Positions 1-7,508 are shown, numbered from the stretch's first letter. The stretch is DNA of 19,335 nucleotides from an uncultured Flavobacteriales bacterium (GCA_913059105.1 CAJXRL010000019.1:1-19335); one strand, 5' to 3'. Notes: generated by a model from the letters alone, not told the origin. Made by a program: numbers and translations.

Positions 1-48
1 CGAGATTTCTGCCTGTCTCGTGGGCTCGGAGATGTGTATAAGAGACAG
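1..48 (+). other. Illumina Nextera i7-side adapter (not genomic)
   Basis: Non-biological library sequence. Bases 1-6 are the tail of the P7 primer (CGAGAT), 7-14 are TTCTGCCT (the i7 index N703 in adapter orientation), 15-29 are the read-2 handle GTCTCGTGGGCTCGG, and 30-48 are the 19-base Tn5 mosaic end AGATGTGTATAAGAGACAG. Genomic sequence starts at base 49. The mosaic end here comes from in vitro tagmentation and is not evidence of a resident transposon. Confidence 0.98.
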
Positions 49-800
49 ATCAAATTATATTTACCATCTGAAAAAAGGTAATTTCCATTTGGTAATTTAA
101 TACAATTGGGCACTCCGCCTCTTCTATAATTTTCTACTAATATTGAGTCTATTACATTAAATTCGCTGTCATTTATAAAAAAATAAGCTGGGTAATTACT
201 TTCCGAACTCCGCTTGTTGAATGATAAGGATGTAATTAGAATAGAGCTATCTTTTAAAATTGAACAACCGTATCCACGATAGTTAGTTTCTCTATTGTTT
301 GGTATATAGTTGGTATATATTGAATCTACCAGGTGTTTCACGCCTTTTGTTTCATATGACAATAGAAACTCTTCGTTTTCATACTGAATATCTAAAAACT
401 TGTTTTTAAAATTTAAATCTTGCAACAAAGCATTTTCACTGAACGGAAATATTTTATCCCTTTCGATAAAAAAGACTGCTCCATCAAAATCAGTGATATA
501 CTTTTTTCCTTCTTTAGACTCGTGAAATCTAAGGAAAGAGCCATGATTAACAGCTTTTGTATTTATCAATAAAAAGTTTGATCCATCGTATTTATAGATA
601 TTAGAGAAACTTATTATCCATACAAACCCATCTTGATCAACTTGAATATCTGTTATTTCTTCAGCACTAAATTCCGTAAATGGATAAGAAAAAAATTCTA
701 TTTTGGACTTAAAATTAAGTTTCTGAGAGAATACTTCAGGTAAGGTTAAACAATTTAATAAAAGAATAAGAAATGCAAGTTTCAAGTATCTACCAATCAC
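49..800 (-). CDS. Secreted beta-propeller (Reg_prop-like) protein, C-terminus missing
   Basis: An open frame of 250 codons runs off the insert into the adapter, so only the N-terminal part is present. The start is a non-ATG codon: GTG at 800, just after an in-frame TAG, or TTG at 785, which gives a cleaner MK- start. Either yields a signal peptide (hydrophobic LAFLILLLNCLTL, likely cleaved near VFSQ). Residues 49-76 read ITDIQVDQDGFVWI...IYKYDGSNF, which resembles the two-component-regulator propeller repeat (I-x-D-x-x-G-x-x-W ... Y-D-G-x-x-F). A weaker second blade is at about 99-120. Such proteins in Bacteroidota usually continue into more blades and then a membrane segment with a histidine kinase or HTH output, which would lie beyond the contig. 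Output type and ligand therefore cannot be known. It lies 49 bases past the DUF420 stop with a terminator-like hairpin between, so it is probably a separate unit. The gene is certain as an open frame; the family call is moderate. Confidence 0.68.
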
Positions 801-805
801 ACTCT

Positions 806-842
806 AAAAATAGTCAATTTGATTCGACAATAATCAAACTAT
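806..842 (-). terminator. Probable intrinsic terminator of the cyoE-cox operon
   Basis: Just past the DUF420 stop (850), the minus-strand transcript can fold TTGATT (824-819 complement) against AATCAA (832-837), extended by an outer ATAGT/ACTAT pairing (810-814 with 838-842) across a four-base bulge at 815-818. A run of five T follows in the transcript (A-run 806-810 on the plus strand). Hairpin plus T-run directly after the last cox gene fits rho-independent termination. The T-run also reads TATTTTTA, close to the Bacteroidota -7 box, so it could double as a weak promoter for the next gene. Confidence 0.55.
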
Positions 843-849
843 CATATCC

Positions 850-1374
850 TTAATAATATGGAGAAATCATCAAATAGACCACAACCCCGGTAAAGGTTAC
901 ATACAACCAAATGGGCAAAGTAATTCTTGCTATTTTTTTATGCTTATCAAACTTTTGAGCCAGTGCTCTAGAAAAAGTAACGAGCACTAATGGCACTACT
1001 GCCGCGGATAAGACAATATGGGTTAACAGAATGAACAAGTAAAGGCCCTTAACAAAGCCTTCACCACCAAAGGAAGTAGATTCTGTAAGGGCATGATACG
1101 TAACATAGGAAAGTAAAAATAAAATCGACAAAATCAATGCAGAAGTCATTAACTTTTGATGAAGCTCTACCTTCTTATTTTTAATTGCTCGAACTGCTAG
1201 AATTAAGATAATAAAGGTTGAGCCGTTCAAGATGGCATTTAACATGGGAAGGTATAATACCTCTCTGCCTACTTCAAAATTTTTAGGCAAGATATATAGT
1301 ATTGCTACCAAAACTGGTACTACAATTGATAAAACAACAATGAGCTTTTTTGTATTTGCAGAGTTCAAATCCAT
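850..1374 (-). CDS. DUF420 family membrane protein (CtaM/YozB-like oxidase assembly factor)
   Basis: A 174-residue protein with five predicted transmembrane segments at about 11-29, 41-63, 76-96, 110-136 and 151-170, and no large soluble domain. Membrane-associated histidines at 72, 94 and 119 match the general pattern of DUF420 proteins. The Firmicutes members (YozB; CtaM in Staphylococcus) are linked to maturation of aa3-type heme-copper oxidase, so a role in cytochrome oxidase assembly in the cytoplasmic membrane is inferred. Context supports this: it is the last gene of the cyoE-COX3-COX3-COX4-SCO series and starts five bases after the SCO stop. Family assignment rests on topology, length and context; the biochemical role in Bacteroidota is not shown by the sequence. 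Confidence 0.8.
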   Translation of the reverse strand: MDLNSANTKKLIVVLSIVVPVLVAILYILPKNFEVGREVLYLPMLNAILNGSTFIILILAVRAIKNKKVELHQKLMTSALILSILFLLSYVTYHALTESTSFGGEGFVKGLYLFILLTHIVLSAAVVPLVLVTFSRALAQKFDKHKKIARITLPIWLYVTFTGVVVYLMISPYY

Positions 1375-1379
1375 GGGTT

Positions 1380-2051
1380 CTATTTCGTCTTTAAAGGAGC
1401 ATATTCTTCAAGGTAGAGAATTTCAATAGCATCCATGCAATCGCCAACATCTCTAGTACTAGTTCCATCAAAAATTCCACGAATTCTACCCAATCTATCA
1501 ATTAAAAAGAAATTTGTAGAATGCAAGAAGCCACCTTCAGCATCCAAATCTTTCATTGCATTGGCGAAGTATCCATAACGAGCAACACTTGCAATGTCTT
1601 CTTTCGGTCCAGTAACAAATTGCCAAACAGAATCTATTGAATGTACTTTCTTAGCATATTCAAACAACACTTCAACACTATCATGCTGGGGGTTAATGGT
1701 ATGAGACAACAACCCAAAGTCAGTACGATCGAAAAAGTGCTTTTGTAATTCTAGCATATGAACTGCCATTTTTGGACAAATGGTAGGGCAGGTAGCAAAG
1801 AAGAAGTCTGCCACATATATCTTCCCCTCGTAATCTTTGCTGGTTACTTTTTCTCCTAGATGATTTGTAAGCTCAAAGTAAGGAATAGTATGATAGATAG
1901 TATCAACACCATTTTCTGCTAAAATTTTAGGGCCAAATATTTGTGGCGATTTAAAATTATGAGACCCTGAATGAAGTCCAAAGAAGAAAACAGTTGGTAA
2001 CAGAAGAATTGCGAATAATATCGCAGCCTTCTGAATCTTCTTAAAAGTCAT
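1380..2051 (-). CDS. senC: SCO1/SenC family copper chaperone for cytochrome c oxidase
   Basis: A 223-residue thioredoxin-fold protein anchored by an N-terminal membrane segment (about 9-25), with the rest facing the periplasm. The SCO copper site is visible: C88 and C92 in ATCPTICPKM, and H177 in GFLHSTNFFLIDR. SCO proteins deliver copper to, or keep reduced the cysteines of, the CuA centre of oxidase subunit II. Length is normal for the family and the gene is intact. It sits between COX subunit IV (nine bases upstream) and DUF420 (five bases downstream), as expected for an oxidase maturation factor. Subunit II, its presumed target, is not in this window. Confidence 0.93.
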   Translation of the reverse strand: MTFKKIQKAAILFAILLLPTVFFFGLHSGSHNFKSPQIFGPKILAENGVDTIYHTIPYFELTNHLGEKVTSKDYEGKIYVADFFFATCPTICPKMAVHMLELQKHFFDRTDFGLLSHTINPQHDSVEVLFEYAKKVHSIDSVWQFVTGPKEDIASVARYGYFANAMKDLDAEGGFLHSTNFFLIDRLGRIRGIFDGTSTRDVGDCMDAIEILYLEEYAPLKTK

Positions 2052-2060
2052 AGATACTGT

Positions 2061-2417
2061 TTAAAGTAATCCGTGCGTATCGTGCACAAATACCGCTTCA
2101 TTAAGCGCTAAGATGATTAAATACACTACCAATACTACATATGGCATAATTACCATATAAATAAAATTTTTGTATTCATGTTTTAAGTGCATGTAGTATG
2201 CAACAATGTAATACGCCTTTACTAGCGTAAGTAATATAAACGTCCATTTTACGAAAGGCCAAGCAAGTCCCATGTCGTTCCAGACTAAACCTAGTGTAAC
2301 TTCGACTCCAGTTATTCCTAAAAGCACCCAAAAAATAACCCAAATCATTTTTCTCTGAACCTTTCCTTCCGCTTCGGAGTGATGTTGTACGTATTCTTTT
2401 GTTCTATCAAAATCCAT
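2061..2417 (-). CDS. Cytochrome c oxidase subunit IV family protein
   Basis: A 118-residue small membrane protein with three transmembrane helices (about 24-44, 54-75 and 85-107) and a conserved-looking YYMHLKHE stretch at 74-81 between helices 2 and 3. This matches the prokaryotic COX4 (CyoD/CoxD-like) family, a non-catalytic subunit of heme-copper oxidases that packs against subunits I and III. It follows the two subunit III genes, 30 bases after the first one's stop, and precedes the copper chaperone. The family has weak sequence conservation, so topology and position carry much of the call. Confidence 0.88.
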   Translation of the reverse strand: MDFDRTKEYVQHHSEAEGKVQRKMIWVIFWVLLGITGVEVTLGLVWNDMGLAWPFVKWTFILLTLVKAYYIVAYYMHLKHEYKNFIYMVIMPYVVLVVYLIILALNEAVFVHDTHGLL

Positions 2418-2447
2418 ATCCTGAAAATTCTATATCGTTATCAATAA

Positions 2448-3257
2448 TTATACTAAATAGAAGAAGGTAAAAACAAATACCCAAACTAAATCAACAAAAT
2501 GCCAATATAGGCCAACCTTCTCAACCATGTCATAATAACCTCTCTTCTCGTAAGTGCCTTTTAACACATTCACAAAAACAATAAAGTTTATGACAACTCC
2601 ACTAAATACGTGAGTTCCGTGAAATCCTGTAATAAAGAAGAAAAAGTCTCCAAACAATGGTAATCCGTATTCGTTGACTGTTAAATTAGCGCCATAGACC
2701 TCAACTCCGTTTTTCAACATTGCTGCTGCTTCGGCTCCAGAAACCATGACTTGTTCTTTTCCAGGCAAATAAAATGCTTCTTTTGCTGCATCAACCCATT
2801 GTACTATAGTTCCATCTGCCAATTGAAATGCTCCTAATTCTGTTCCATGAATAAAATGATACCATTCCCAAGCTTGTGAACCTACGAAGATTAAGCCTCC
2901 AACAATTGTCCAAGCCATCCACTTTATTACGTTCTTTCGATCCATTCTATGACCAGCCTCAACTGCTAACACCATAGTAACAGAACTCATAATCAATATG
3001 AACGTCATTAACGCTACATACAACAATGGATGATCTCCATGCATGAACGGGAAATGCGTAAACACTCTTTCAGCTACTGGCCAAGATTCAGCGAAACTAT
3101 GACGCATAAAGCCATAAGAAATAAGAAGTCCTGAGAAAGTAAATGCATCAGAAACTAGGAAAAACCACATCATGATTTTTCCGTAACTAACATTAAAAGG
3201 TGAACTTCCGCCCCCCCAAAGTGTTTTTGAATCAATAGAAGGAGAATGTCCTGCCAT
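2448..3257 (-). CDS. ctaE: Cytochrome c oxidase subunit III (longer copy)
   Basis: A 269-residue heme-copper oxidase subunit III. Typical motifs are GFHGTHVFSG (211-220) and YWHFVDLVWVFVF (251-263), the latter containing the family W-H-F-V-D-x-x-W core. Membrane helices lie at about 27-50, 78-99, 112-130, 203-230 and 248-268. An unusual hydrophilic stretch of about 65 residues (138-202) is inserted between helices 3 and 4 and includes an EAAAML segment. Subunit III is non-catalytic and stabilises subunit I during proton pumping. The gene starts 10 bases after the stop of a second, shorter subunit III gene. Catalytic subunits I and II are absent from the window and must be encoded elsewhere, as is usual in Bacteroidota. 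Confidence 0.93.
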   Translation of the reverse strand: MAGHSPSIDSKTLWGGGSSPFNVSYGKIMMWFFLVSDAFTFSGLLISYGFMRHSFAESWPVAERVFTHFPFMHGDHPLLYVALMTFILIMSSVTMVLAVEAGHRMDRKNVIKWMAWTIVGGLIFVGSQAWEWYHFIHGTELGAFQLADGTIVQWVDAAKEAFYLPGKEQVMVSGAEAAAMLKNGVEVYGANLTVNEYGLPLFGDFFFFITGFHGTHVFSGVVINFIVFVNVLKGTYEKRGYYDMVEKVGLYWHFVDLVWVFVFTFFYLV

Positions 3258-3267
3258 AGTGCTTTTG

Positions 3268-3861
3268 TTAAATTATCATTCTAAAAAATATGTACAAATA
3301 GATCCACATTGCACCCATAAAATGCCAATACGTGGAACATACTTGCAAACCTAATAAATTTTCTGAGTTATATCTACCTTTCATCGCATTAAAAATGACG
3401 ATTAACAGAGCAATAATTCCACCTGCTAAATGCAGCAAATGCAATCCTGAAATAATATATAGAAACGACCCTGAAGGATTTGACGATGGGCCTGTTAAGA
3501 AAATTTCGCTTTCGACCAACTGACTATAACCTGCAAATTGAGTGTAGACAAAGGCAGTTCCTGCCGCTAAGGTTAGCCACAAAAATGTTTTTAGCATTTT
3601 CTGATTATTCTTCTTACCAAACACAAGAGCAAAAACCATAAAAACACTACCAATTACAGCAATTACTGAACTAACCAAAAACATATTTGGGATGTCATAT
3701 TGCAACCATACTCCATCACCCTTTCGAACGATAACCGCGCTTGTGAATCCAGCAAAAAGCATTACAATACTTGCCATTCCAAACCACAAAAGTGGCTTCA
3801 TTACTTTTTTTCTCTTCTCTTCTTGAAAATCTTTTTCGCTCAATGTAAATTGATCTTCCAT
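3268..3861 (-). CDS. Cytochrome c oxidase subunit III family protein (shorter copy)
   Basis: A 197-residue protein with five predicted transmembrane helices (about 23-45, 58-81, 91-110, 132-157 and 176-195) after a charged cytoplasmic N-terminus. The subunit III signature is present as SGLHLLHLAGG (138-148, H141 and H144) and YWHFMGAMWIYLYIFF (178-193, H180). Compared with the neighbouring 269-residue copy it lacks the long loop and has M-G-A in place of V-D-L near the last helix, so the two are diverged paralogues and not a split gene: each has a full set of helices and its own start. Both may belong to one oxidase complex. It starts three bases after the cyoE stop. Confidence 0.9.
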   Translation of the reverse strand: MEDQFTLSEKDFQEEKRKKVMKPLLWFGMASIVMLFAGFTSAVIVRKGDGVWLQYDIPNMFLVSSVIAVIGSVFMVFALVFGKKNNQKMLKTFLWLTLAAGTAFVYTQFAGYSQLVESEIFLTGPSSNPSGSFLYIISGLHLLHLAGGIIALLIVIFNAMKGRYNSENLLGLQVCSTYWHFMGAMWIYLYIFFRMII

Positions 3862-3864
3862 AAC

Positions 3865-4761
3865 TTATATTTTATCAAGGTACCATGCCAGTAAAACAAC
3901 TGGCACATATATAAAGGAAGCAAACATGACTTTTGTTGCAGCTTTATCAGATTTATCTTTAAATAATTGAATAGCAGGGTAAATCATTATACCTCCTGCG
4001 ATGATAATAAAGACAAGCGCAATATTACCAGCGAAACCAAAAACAACTGGAAGAATACTTACCAGCAAAAGGAACAATGAATACAATAAAATTAAGAACG
4101 CGGACGTAAAATCTTTCCCACCTTTTGAAGGTAAAAGATAAAACCCTGCCTTCGCATAATCGTCGCTTGCTTTCCAAGCAATTGCCCAAAAATGAGGAAA
4201 TTGCCACATGAATTGTAGCGCAAACAACAACCCTGCTTCTAGTCCAAAATGACCCTTAGCTGCAACCCAGCCTAACATGGGTGGAATAGCTCCTGGAAAT
4301 GCCCCAACAAAGACAGCCCAAGGCGTTTTTTGTTTTAAAGGAGTATAAACCGCAACATACAAAATCAAAGATATTAAGGCTAAAAGACCTGATAATTCAT
4401 TTAAGAAGAACCAAAGAATTAAAATCCCAGCAGCACCAGAAACTCCTGCTACAAGCAATGCTTCATTTTTAGTCATTCGGCTGGTGACTAATGGGCGAAC
4501 TTTTGTTCTGTCCATTAACTTATCTAAATCCTTTTCAATTATTTGGTTATATCCATTTGATGAACCTGTAACTAAAAACCCACCTATACATAACCAAGTT
4601 AAATCGATCCAAACGATAGTTTCAACCGCAATTAAATAACCCAAAATAGCCGAAAAAACAACTAATGAAGCTAAGCGAAGCTTAAAAAAAGCAGCGTAAT
4701 CAGCTAGTTTGCTCGAAAAGGTAGTTGGGAAAGAAAGCTCTTTTTCTGTTGTCAAATCCAT
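3865..4761 (-). CDS. cyoE: Protoheme IX farnesyltransferase (heme O synthase)
   Basis: A UbiA-superfamily polyprenyltransferase that adds a farnesyl group to heme B to give heme O, the precursor of heme A for aa3-type oxidases. With this start it has 298 residues, about the usual length, and about nine membrane helices. The first Asp-rich motif is NQIIEKDLDKLMDRTK (72-87) and the second region is QFMWQFPHFWAIAWKASDDY (183-202); YTPLKQKTPW (139-148) is also typical. The frame is open upstream to an ATG at 4890, but the 43 extra residues do not resemble the family, and a TAnnTTTG promoter box at 4789-4796 lies inside that extension. The start at 4761 is therefore chosen. It is the first gene of the oxidase assembly operon. 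Confidence 0.93.
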   Translation of the reverse strand: MDLTTEKELSFPTTFSSKLADYAAFFKLRLASLVVFSAILGYLIAVETIVWIDLTWLCIGGFLVTGSSNGYNQIIEKDLDKLMDRTKVRPLVTSRMTKNEALLVAGVSGAAGILILWFFLNELSGLLALISLILYVAVYTPLKQKTPWAVFVGAFPGAIPPMLGWVAAKGHFGLEAGLLFALQFMWQFPHFWAIAWKASDDYAKAGFYLLPSKGGKDFTSAFLILLYSLFLLLVSILPVVFGFAGNIALVFIIIAGGIMIYPAIQLFKDKSDKAATKVMFASFIYVPVVLLAWYLDKI

Positions 4762-4788
4762 AAAAGATTTATGCTTTTTTGCAGGATG

Positions 4789-4796
4789 CAAAAGTA
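4789..4796 (-). promoter_or_regulatory. Bacteroidota-type -7 box upstream of cyoE
   Basis: On the minus strand this reads TACTTTTG, a perfect match to the Bacteroidota sigma-A -7 consensus TAnnTTTG, followed by CATCC. Transcription would begin a few bases downstream, leaving a leader of roughly 20 bases before the cyoE ATG at 4761. No convincing -33 TTG element was seen at the usual distance. It would drive the six-gene unit ending at about 806. Confidence 0.7.
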
Positions 4797-4883
4797 CACA
4801 TCCTTGTTTTAATACCATTAGATCATTGGTATTTAACTTTGGATTTATTATCCCATATATAAAGCGATGTTTAAGAGCAATCC

Positions 4884-4898
4884 AATGCAACCTGCATT
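4884..4898 (-). other. Perfect short hairpin immediately after the barrel-gene stop codon
   Basis: AATGCA and TGCATT flank a three-base loop, giving a perfect 6-bp stem that begins at the base after the TAG stop of the gene at 4899-6434. No T-run follows, so it is not a classical terminator. It may cap the 3' end of the polysaccharide/barrel transcript or slow polymerase ahead of the cyoE promoter. A short palindrome in AT-rich DNA can arise by chance. Confidence 0.35.
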
Positions 4899-6434
4899 CT
4901 AAAAGTCAAAATACTTATTGAAAAGATTAGAATGCAAACGAAGCATAAAAAAATTAGTTGTTGCCTTTTCAGTACCGTCATTCTCATTTCTCAAGAAATG
5001 GGAAACAGAAAGTGTTGTATTAGTTTTTTTATACAACAAGTAAGAAACAGTTCCCTCTAAATATTTTACAACAACTTGCTGCCCTTGAACTAATTCATTT
5101 TCATATTCCAATTCTCTAGAGACGTTAGAGAATTGTACATTCTCCCCATAATTTTGACCAAAATTAGACCGTCCTTGTTTGTTTTGATGGTAATTCAATG
5201 CAAAATTCCATCGTTCGAATTCATAATTCACTCTCGAAACAAACTCATAAAAATTGGCGCCTAAGGGATGCGCTAATGATATATTATCGTGAGAATATGC
5301 TTGGGTAGAATTACTATGTGCATACGTGAAAGGTCGAATTAAATTAAACTCTACCCTTGTTTGTAACCCTTTAATCTTAAACAAATCAAAAGAAGTCCAT
5401 CCCAGTTGAATACCGTATTTATTAGCCCACCACCCTGAGCGAATAGAGTCATTTGGATTCCTCCATTGATTTACGTCTGCACGAAGCTCTGCTAATAGGA
5501 ATTCATCAAAAAGCAACTGGGAATACAACACATGATTTTTAGCAATAGTTAATTTCAAATTCGCGCCAACTAATGCATTGTCAGAGGATCCAACTGAAAA
5601 CTCAACCGGTCGATAAAAAATAAATGGATTAGCATAATTTGGATCAAACCCTCTTTTGTATTTCCCCTCCTCGGCTCCCCATATGATTGTTTCAAAAAGA
5701 CCTATACTCAGCCATTTTGTTGCTCTCCAATCCAAGTAATGAGTTGCAGTATATTTTTTTTGGTATAAGCTATTTTTACCCTCAACTTGAAAAATATTTC
5801 GATGACTTGAAAACAGATTGGTATATTCAATTTTCCAGAACTTGGTTTGAATTTTCACATAAGGGGATGCGCCTGTAGCGTCTGCAAGCAACAATGAACG
5901 ATATCCGTCGCCAATAAAGTTTCTTCCAAAACCTGCCTCAAAATTGAAGTACTTATTTGCTTTAAAATTCAAAAAGCCAGAGGTATAGTTATTCCTTATG
6001 TAATCATTGTTAATCCTTGTCGACACTCCCATTCCCGGAACAACTTTATTTTTTGCTATAAAGCGACTTTGATAATCTACATACTGCTGACTATTTCGCA
6101 AATAGCTAATTCCTACATTCCATTTTTTATGTTTGAACTTTAACTCAACTCCTACTCCTATTCCTTTTGGTTGGGCATTGTTTAATTCTTGAGAAATAAT
6201 CGAAAAATCAACAAGCGGGCGAATGGTTAATTGTGTTTCTTTTTTATTTTTATTAATCAATGGGAAACCGCAAATTGAATCAGAGAAGCTTTTTTTAAAA
6301 GCGGTGTGCTTTTCACTGTCTTTTAAATATGAATTCTTCACTTCTTCGTAATCAAATAGATTACGTTCATTTACCTGTTGTGAGAAAACCAATACACAGA
6401 AAATATTACTGAATAAAAGAAACAGAAAACGCAT
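4899..6434 (-). CDS. Outer-membrane beta-barrel protein, RemB/Wzi-like (copy 1)
   Basis: A 511-residue exported protein. Residues 1-19 form a signal peptide (hydrophobic FLFLLFSNIFCVLVF, cleavage near FSQ). The remainder shows alternating hydrophobic/aromatic strands and ends in F, as beta-barrels inserted by BAM usually do. The most recognisable stretch, FGRNFIGDGYRSLLLADATG (169-188), followed by SPYVKIQTKFWKIEYTNLF (190-208), resembles gliding-motility RemB and capsule-assembly Wzi-type proteins of Bacteroidota. It is clearly paralogous to the product of 7509-9071, sharing G-[DN]-G-x-R-S-L-L-L-[AS]-D, ATHxL and SLAHP. It starts six bases after the stop of the WecA-like transferase gene, so co-transcription is likely. 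A role in surface polysaccharide attachment or motility is inferred from similarity and context only. Confidence 0.6.
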   Translation of the reverse strand: MRFLFLLFSNIFCVLVFSQQVNERNLFDYEEVKNSYLKDSEKHTAFKKSFSDSICGFPLINKNKKETQLTIRPLVDFSIISQELNNAQPKGIGVGVELKFKHKKWNVGISYLRNSQQYVDYQSRFIAKNKVVPGMGVSTRINNDYIRNNYTSGFLNFKANKYFNFEAGFGRNFIGDGYRSLLLADATGASPYVKIQTKFWKIEYTNLFSSHRNIFQVEGKNSLYQKKYTATHYLDWRATKWLSIGLFETIIWGAEEGKYKRGFDPNYANPFIFYRPVEFSVGSSDNALVGANLKLTIAKNHVLYSQLLFDEFLLAELRADVNQWRNPNDSIRSGWWANKYGIQLGWTSFDLFKIKGLQTRVEFNLIRPFTYAHSNSTQAYSHDNISLAHPLGANFYEFVSRVNYEFERWNFALNYHQNKQGRSNFGQNYGENVQFSNVSRELEYENELVQGQQVVVKYLEGTVSYLLYKKTNTTLSVSHFLRNENDGTEKATTNFFMLRLHSNLFNKYFDF

Positions 6435-6440
6435 AGTTAA

Positions 6441-7484
6441 CTAACTTTTCGACTTAGTTGGTATTAAGAACAAAGCACCCAGAAAACTCAATACAATACC
6501 GGCCATAATTAAAAAGGTAACACTGGTATTCATTAATGGAATTGTGACAGCATATGTAATTAGTGCTGCATTAAATACATAAATAACCGCTACTGTCTGA
6601 GCATGATTTAAACCCAAATTAAGCAAACGGTGATGTAAATGGTTGCTGTCAGCAGAAAATGGCGAAACCCCTTTAACAATTCGAATGGTAAAAATTCGTA
6701 ACGTGTCTATTAATGGATAAGAAAGCACTGCCATTGCAAAAATAGGTTTAGAAATGTGTTTCATATCCTCCGGTAGGGCCGAAAAGTCAAATTCTATTAC
6801 TCGAATTGCAAGCACACAAATAATCAAACCTACTGTTAATGAGCCAGAATCTCCCATGAAAATATTTGCAGGGTAGAAATTAAAGCGCAAAAATCCCAAC
6901 AGAGCACCTGCTAATGAAAATGAGATAATAGCATCGACCATAGAGTCAGCCACTAGAAACCAAACTCCAAAAGCAACGGCAGCAATACAACCTACTCCCC
7001 CTGCTAAACCATCAACCCCATCAATTAAATTAAAAGCATTAATAACAACCACATATGTAAATATGGAAAGCGCTATGCTTGCCCACTCCGGAATTTCTCT
7101 AATTTCAAAAATGCCATAAAGGCTCGTAATTCTTATATCTGCCATTAGGGTCATGATAAAGGCTACCAACAAATGGCCTATTAACTTCTTAATGGCAGCT
7201 GTTCCAATAATATCATCCTTTATTCCAATAAAAAACATTACCAATACACTTGGAATAAGATACTTAACATACCCTATATCTTCTACAGGGTAACAAATCA
7301 TAAAAGAAAAAAGTGTTCCTGCGAAAATCATAATTCCTCCCATAGAAGGAATACTCTTTGTGTGCAATTTCCTGCTTTCGTTTGGATCATCAAACAGATG
7401 TTTCATTTGTGCGACCCTTATAAATGAAGGTGTTGAAAGTAACACAATAAAAAAAGAAATCATGATGGCCAAAGCTATCTCCAT
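6441..7484 (-). CDS. wecA: WecA/TagO-type undecaprenyl-phosphate sugar-1-phosphate transferase
   Basis: A 347-residue polytopic enzyme (about 10-11 helices) of the MraY/WecA superfamily, which transfers a sugar-1-phosphate from a UDP-sugar to undecaprenyl phosphate and so starts synthesis of a lipid-linked glycan. Motifs in order: DDPNESRKLHTKSIPSMGG (32-50), the Mg-binding GIKDD (87-91), NAFNLIDGVDGLAGG (149-163, D155 and D158), FMGDSGSL (209-216, D212) and the HLHHRLL box (282-288), which is characteristic of the WecA branch and distinguishes it from MraY. The exact sugar donor (GlcNAc-P is typical) cannot be read from sequence. Neighbours on both sides are paralogous outer-membrane proteins, with GDP-fucose genes upstream, supporting a surface-glycan role. 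Spacing is 24 bases upstream and six bases downstream. Confidence 0.85.
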   Translation of the reverse strand: MEIALAIMISFFIVLLSTPSFIRVAQMKHLFDDPNESRKLHTKSIPSMGGIMIFAGTLFSFMICYPVEDIGYVKYLIPSVLVMFFIGIKDDIIGTAAIKKLIGHLLVAFIMTLMADIRITSLYGIFEIREIPEWASIALSIFTYVVVINAFNLIDGVDGLAGGVGCIAAVAFGVWFLVADSMVDAIISFSLAGALLGFLRFNFYPANIFMGDSGSLTVGLIICVLAIRVIEFDFSALPEDMKHISKPIFAMAVLSYPLIDTLRIFTIRIVKGVSPFSADSNHLHHRLLNLGLNHAQTVAVIYVFNAALITYAVTIPLMNTSVTFLIMAGIVLSFLGALFLIPTKSKS

Positions 7485-7508
7485 AGTGTGAAAGTATGAT
7501 AATTTGAT

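Noticed and set aside
30..48. Tn5 mosaic end, apparently a transposon terminus
   Set aside because: It is joined to Illumina handles and index sequences and recurs at the other end; it derives from library tagmentation, and no transposase gene is present.
1232..1429. 65-codon plus-strand open frame
   Set aside because: Antisense to the end of the SCO gene and the start of DUF420, both of which are well supported.
2448..3861. Possibility that the two subunit III genes are one frameshifted gene
   Set aside because: Each has its own start, a complete set of helices and its own YWHF signature near the C-terminus, so they are tandem paralogues.
4025..4207. 60-codon minus-strand open frame inside cyoE
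   Set aside because: Alternate frame of a well-supported gene with intact motifs.
4709..4921. 70-codon plus-strand open frame over the cyoE 5' region
   Set aside because: Overlaps the cyoE start and promoter on the opposite strand, with no recognisable protein features.
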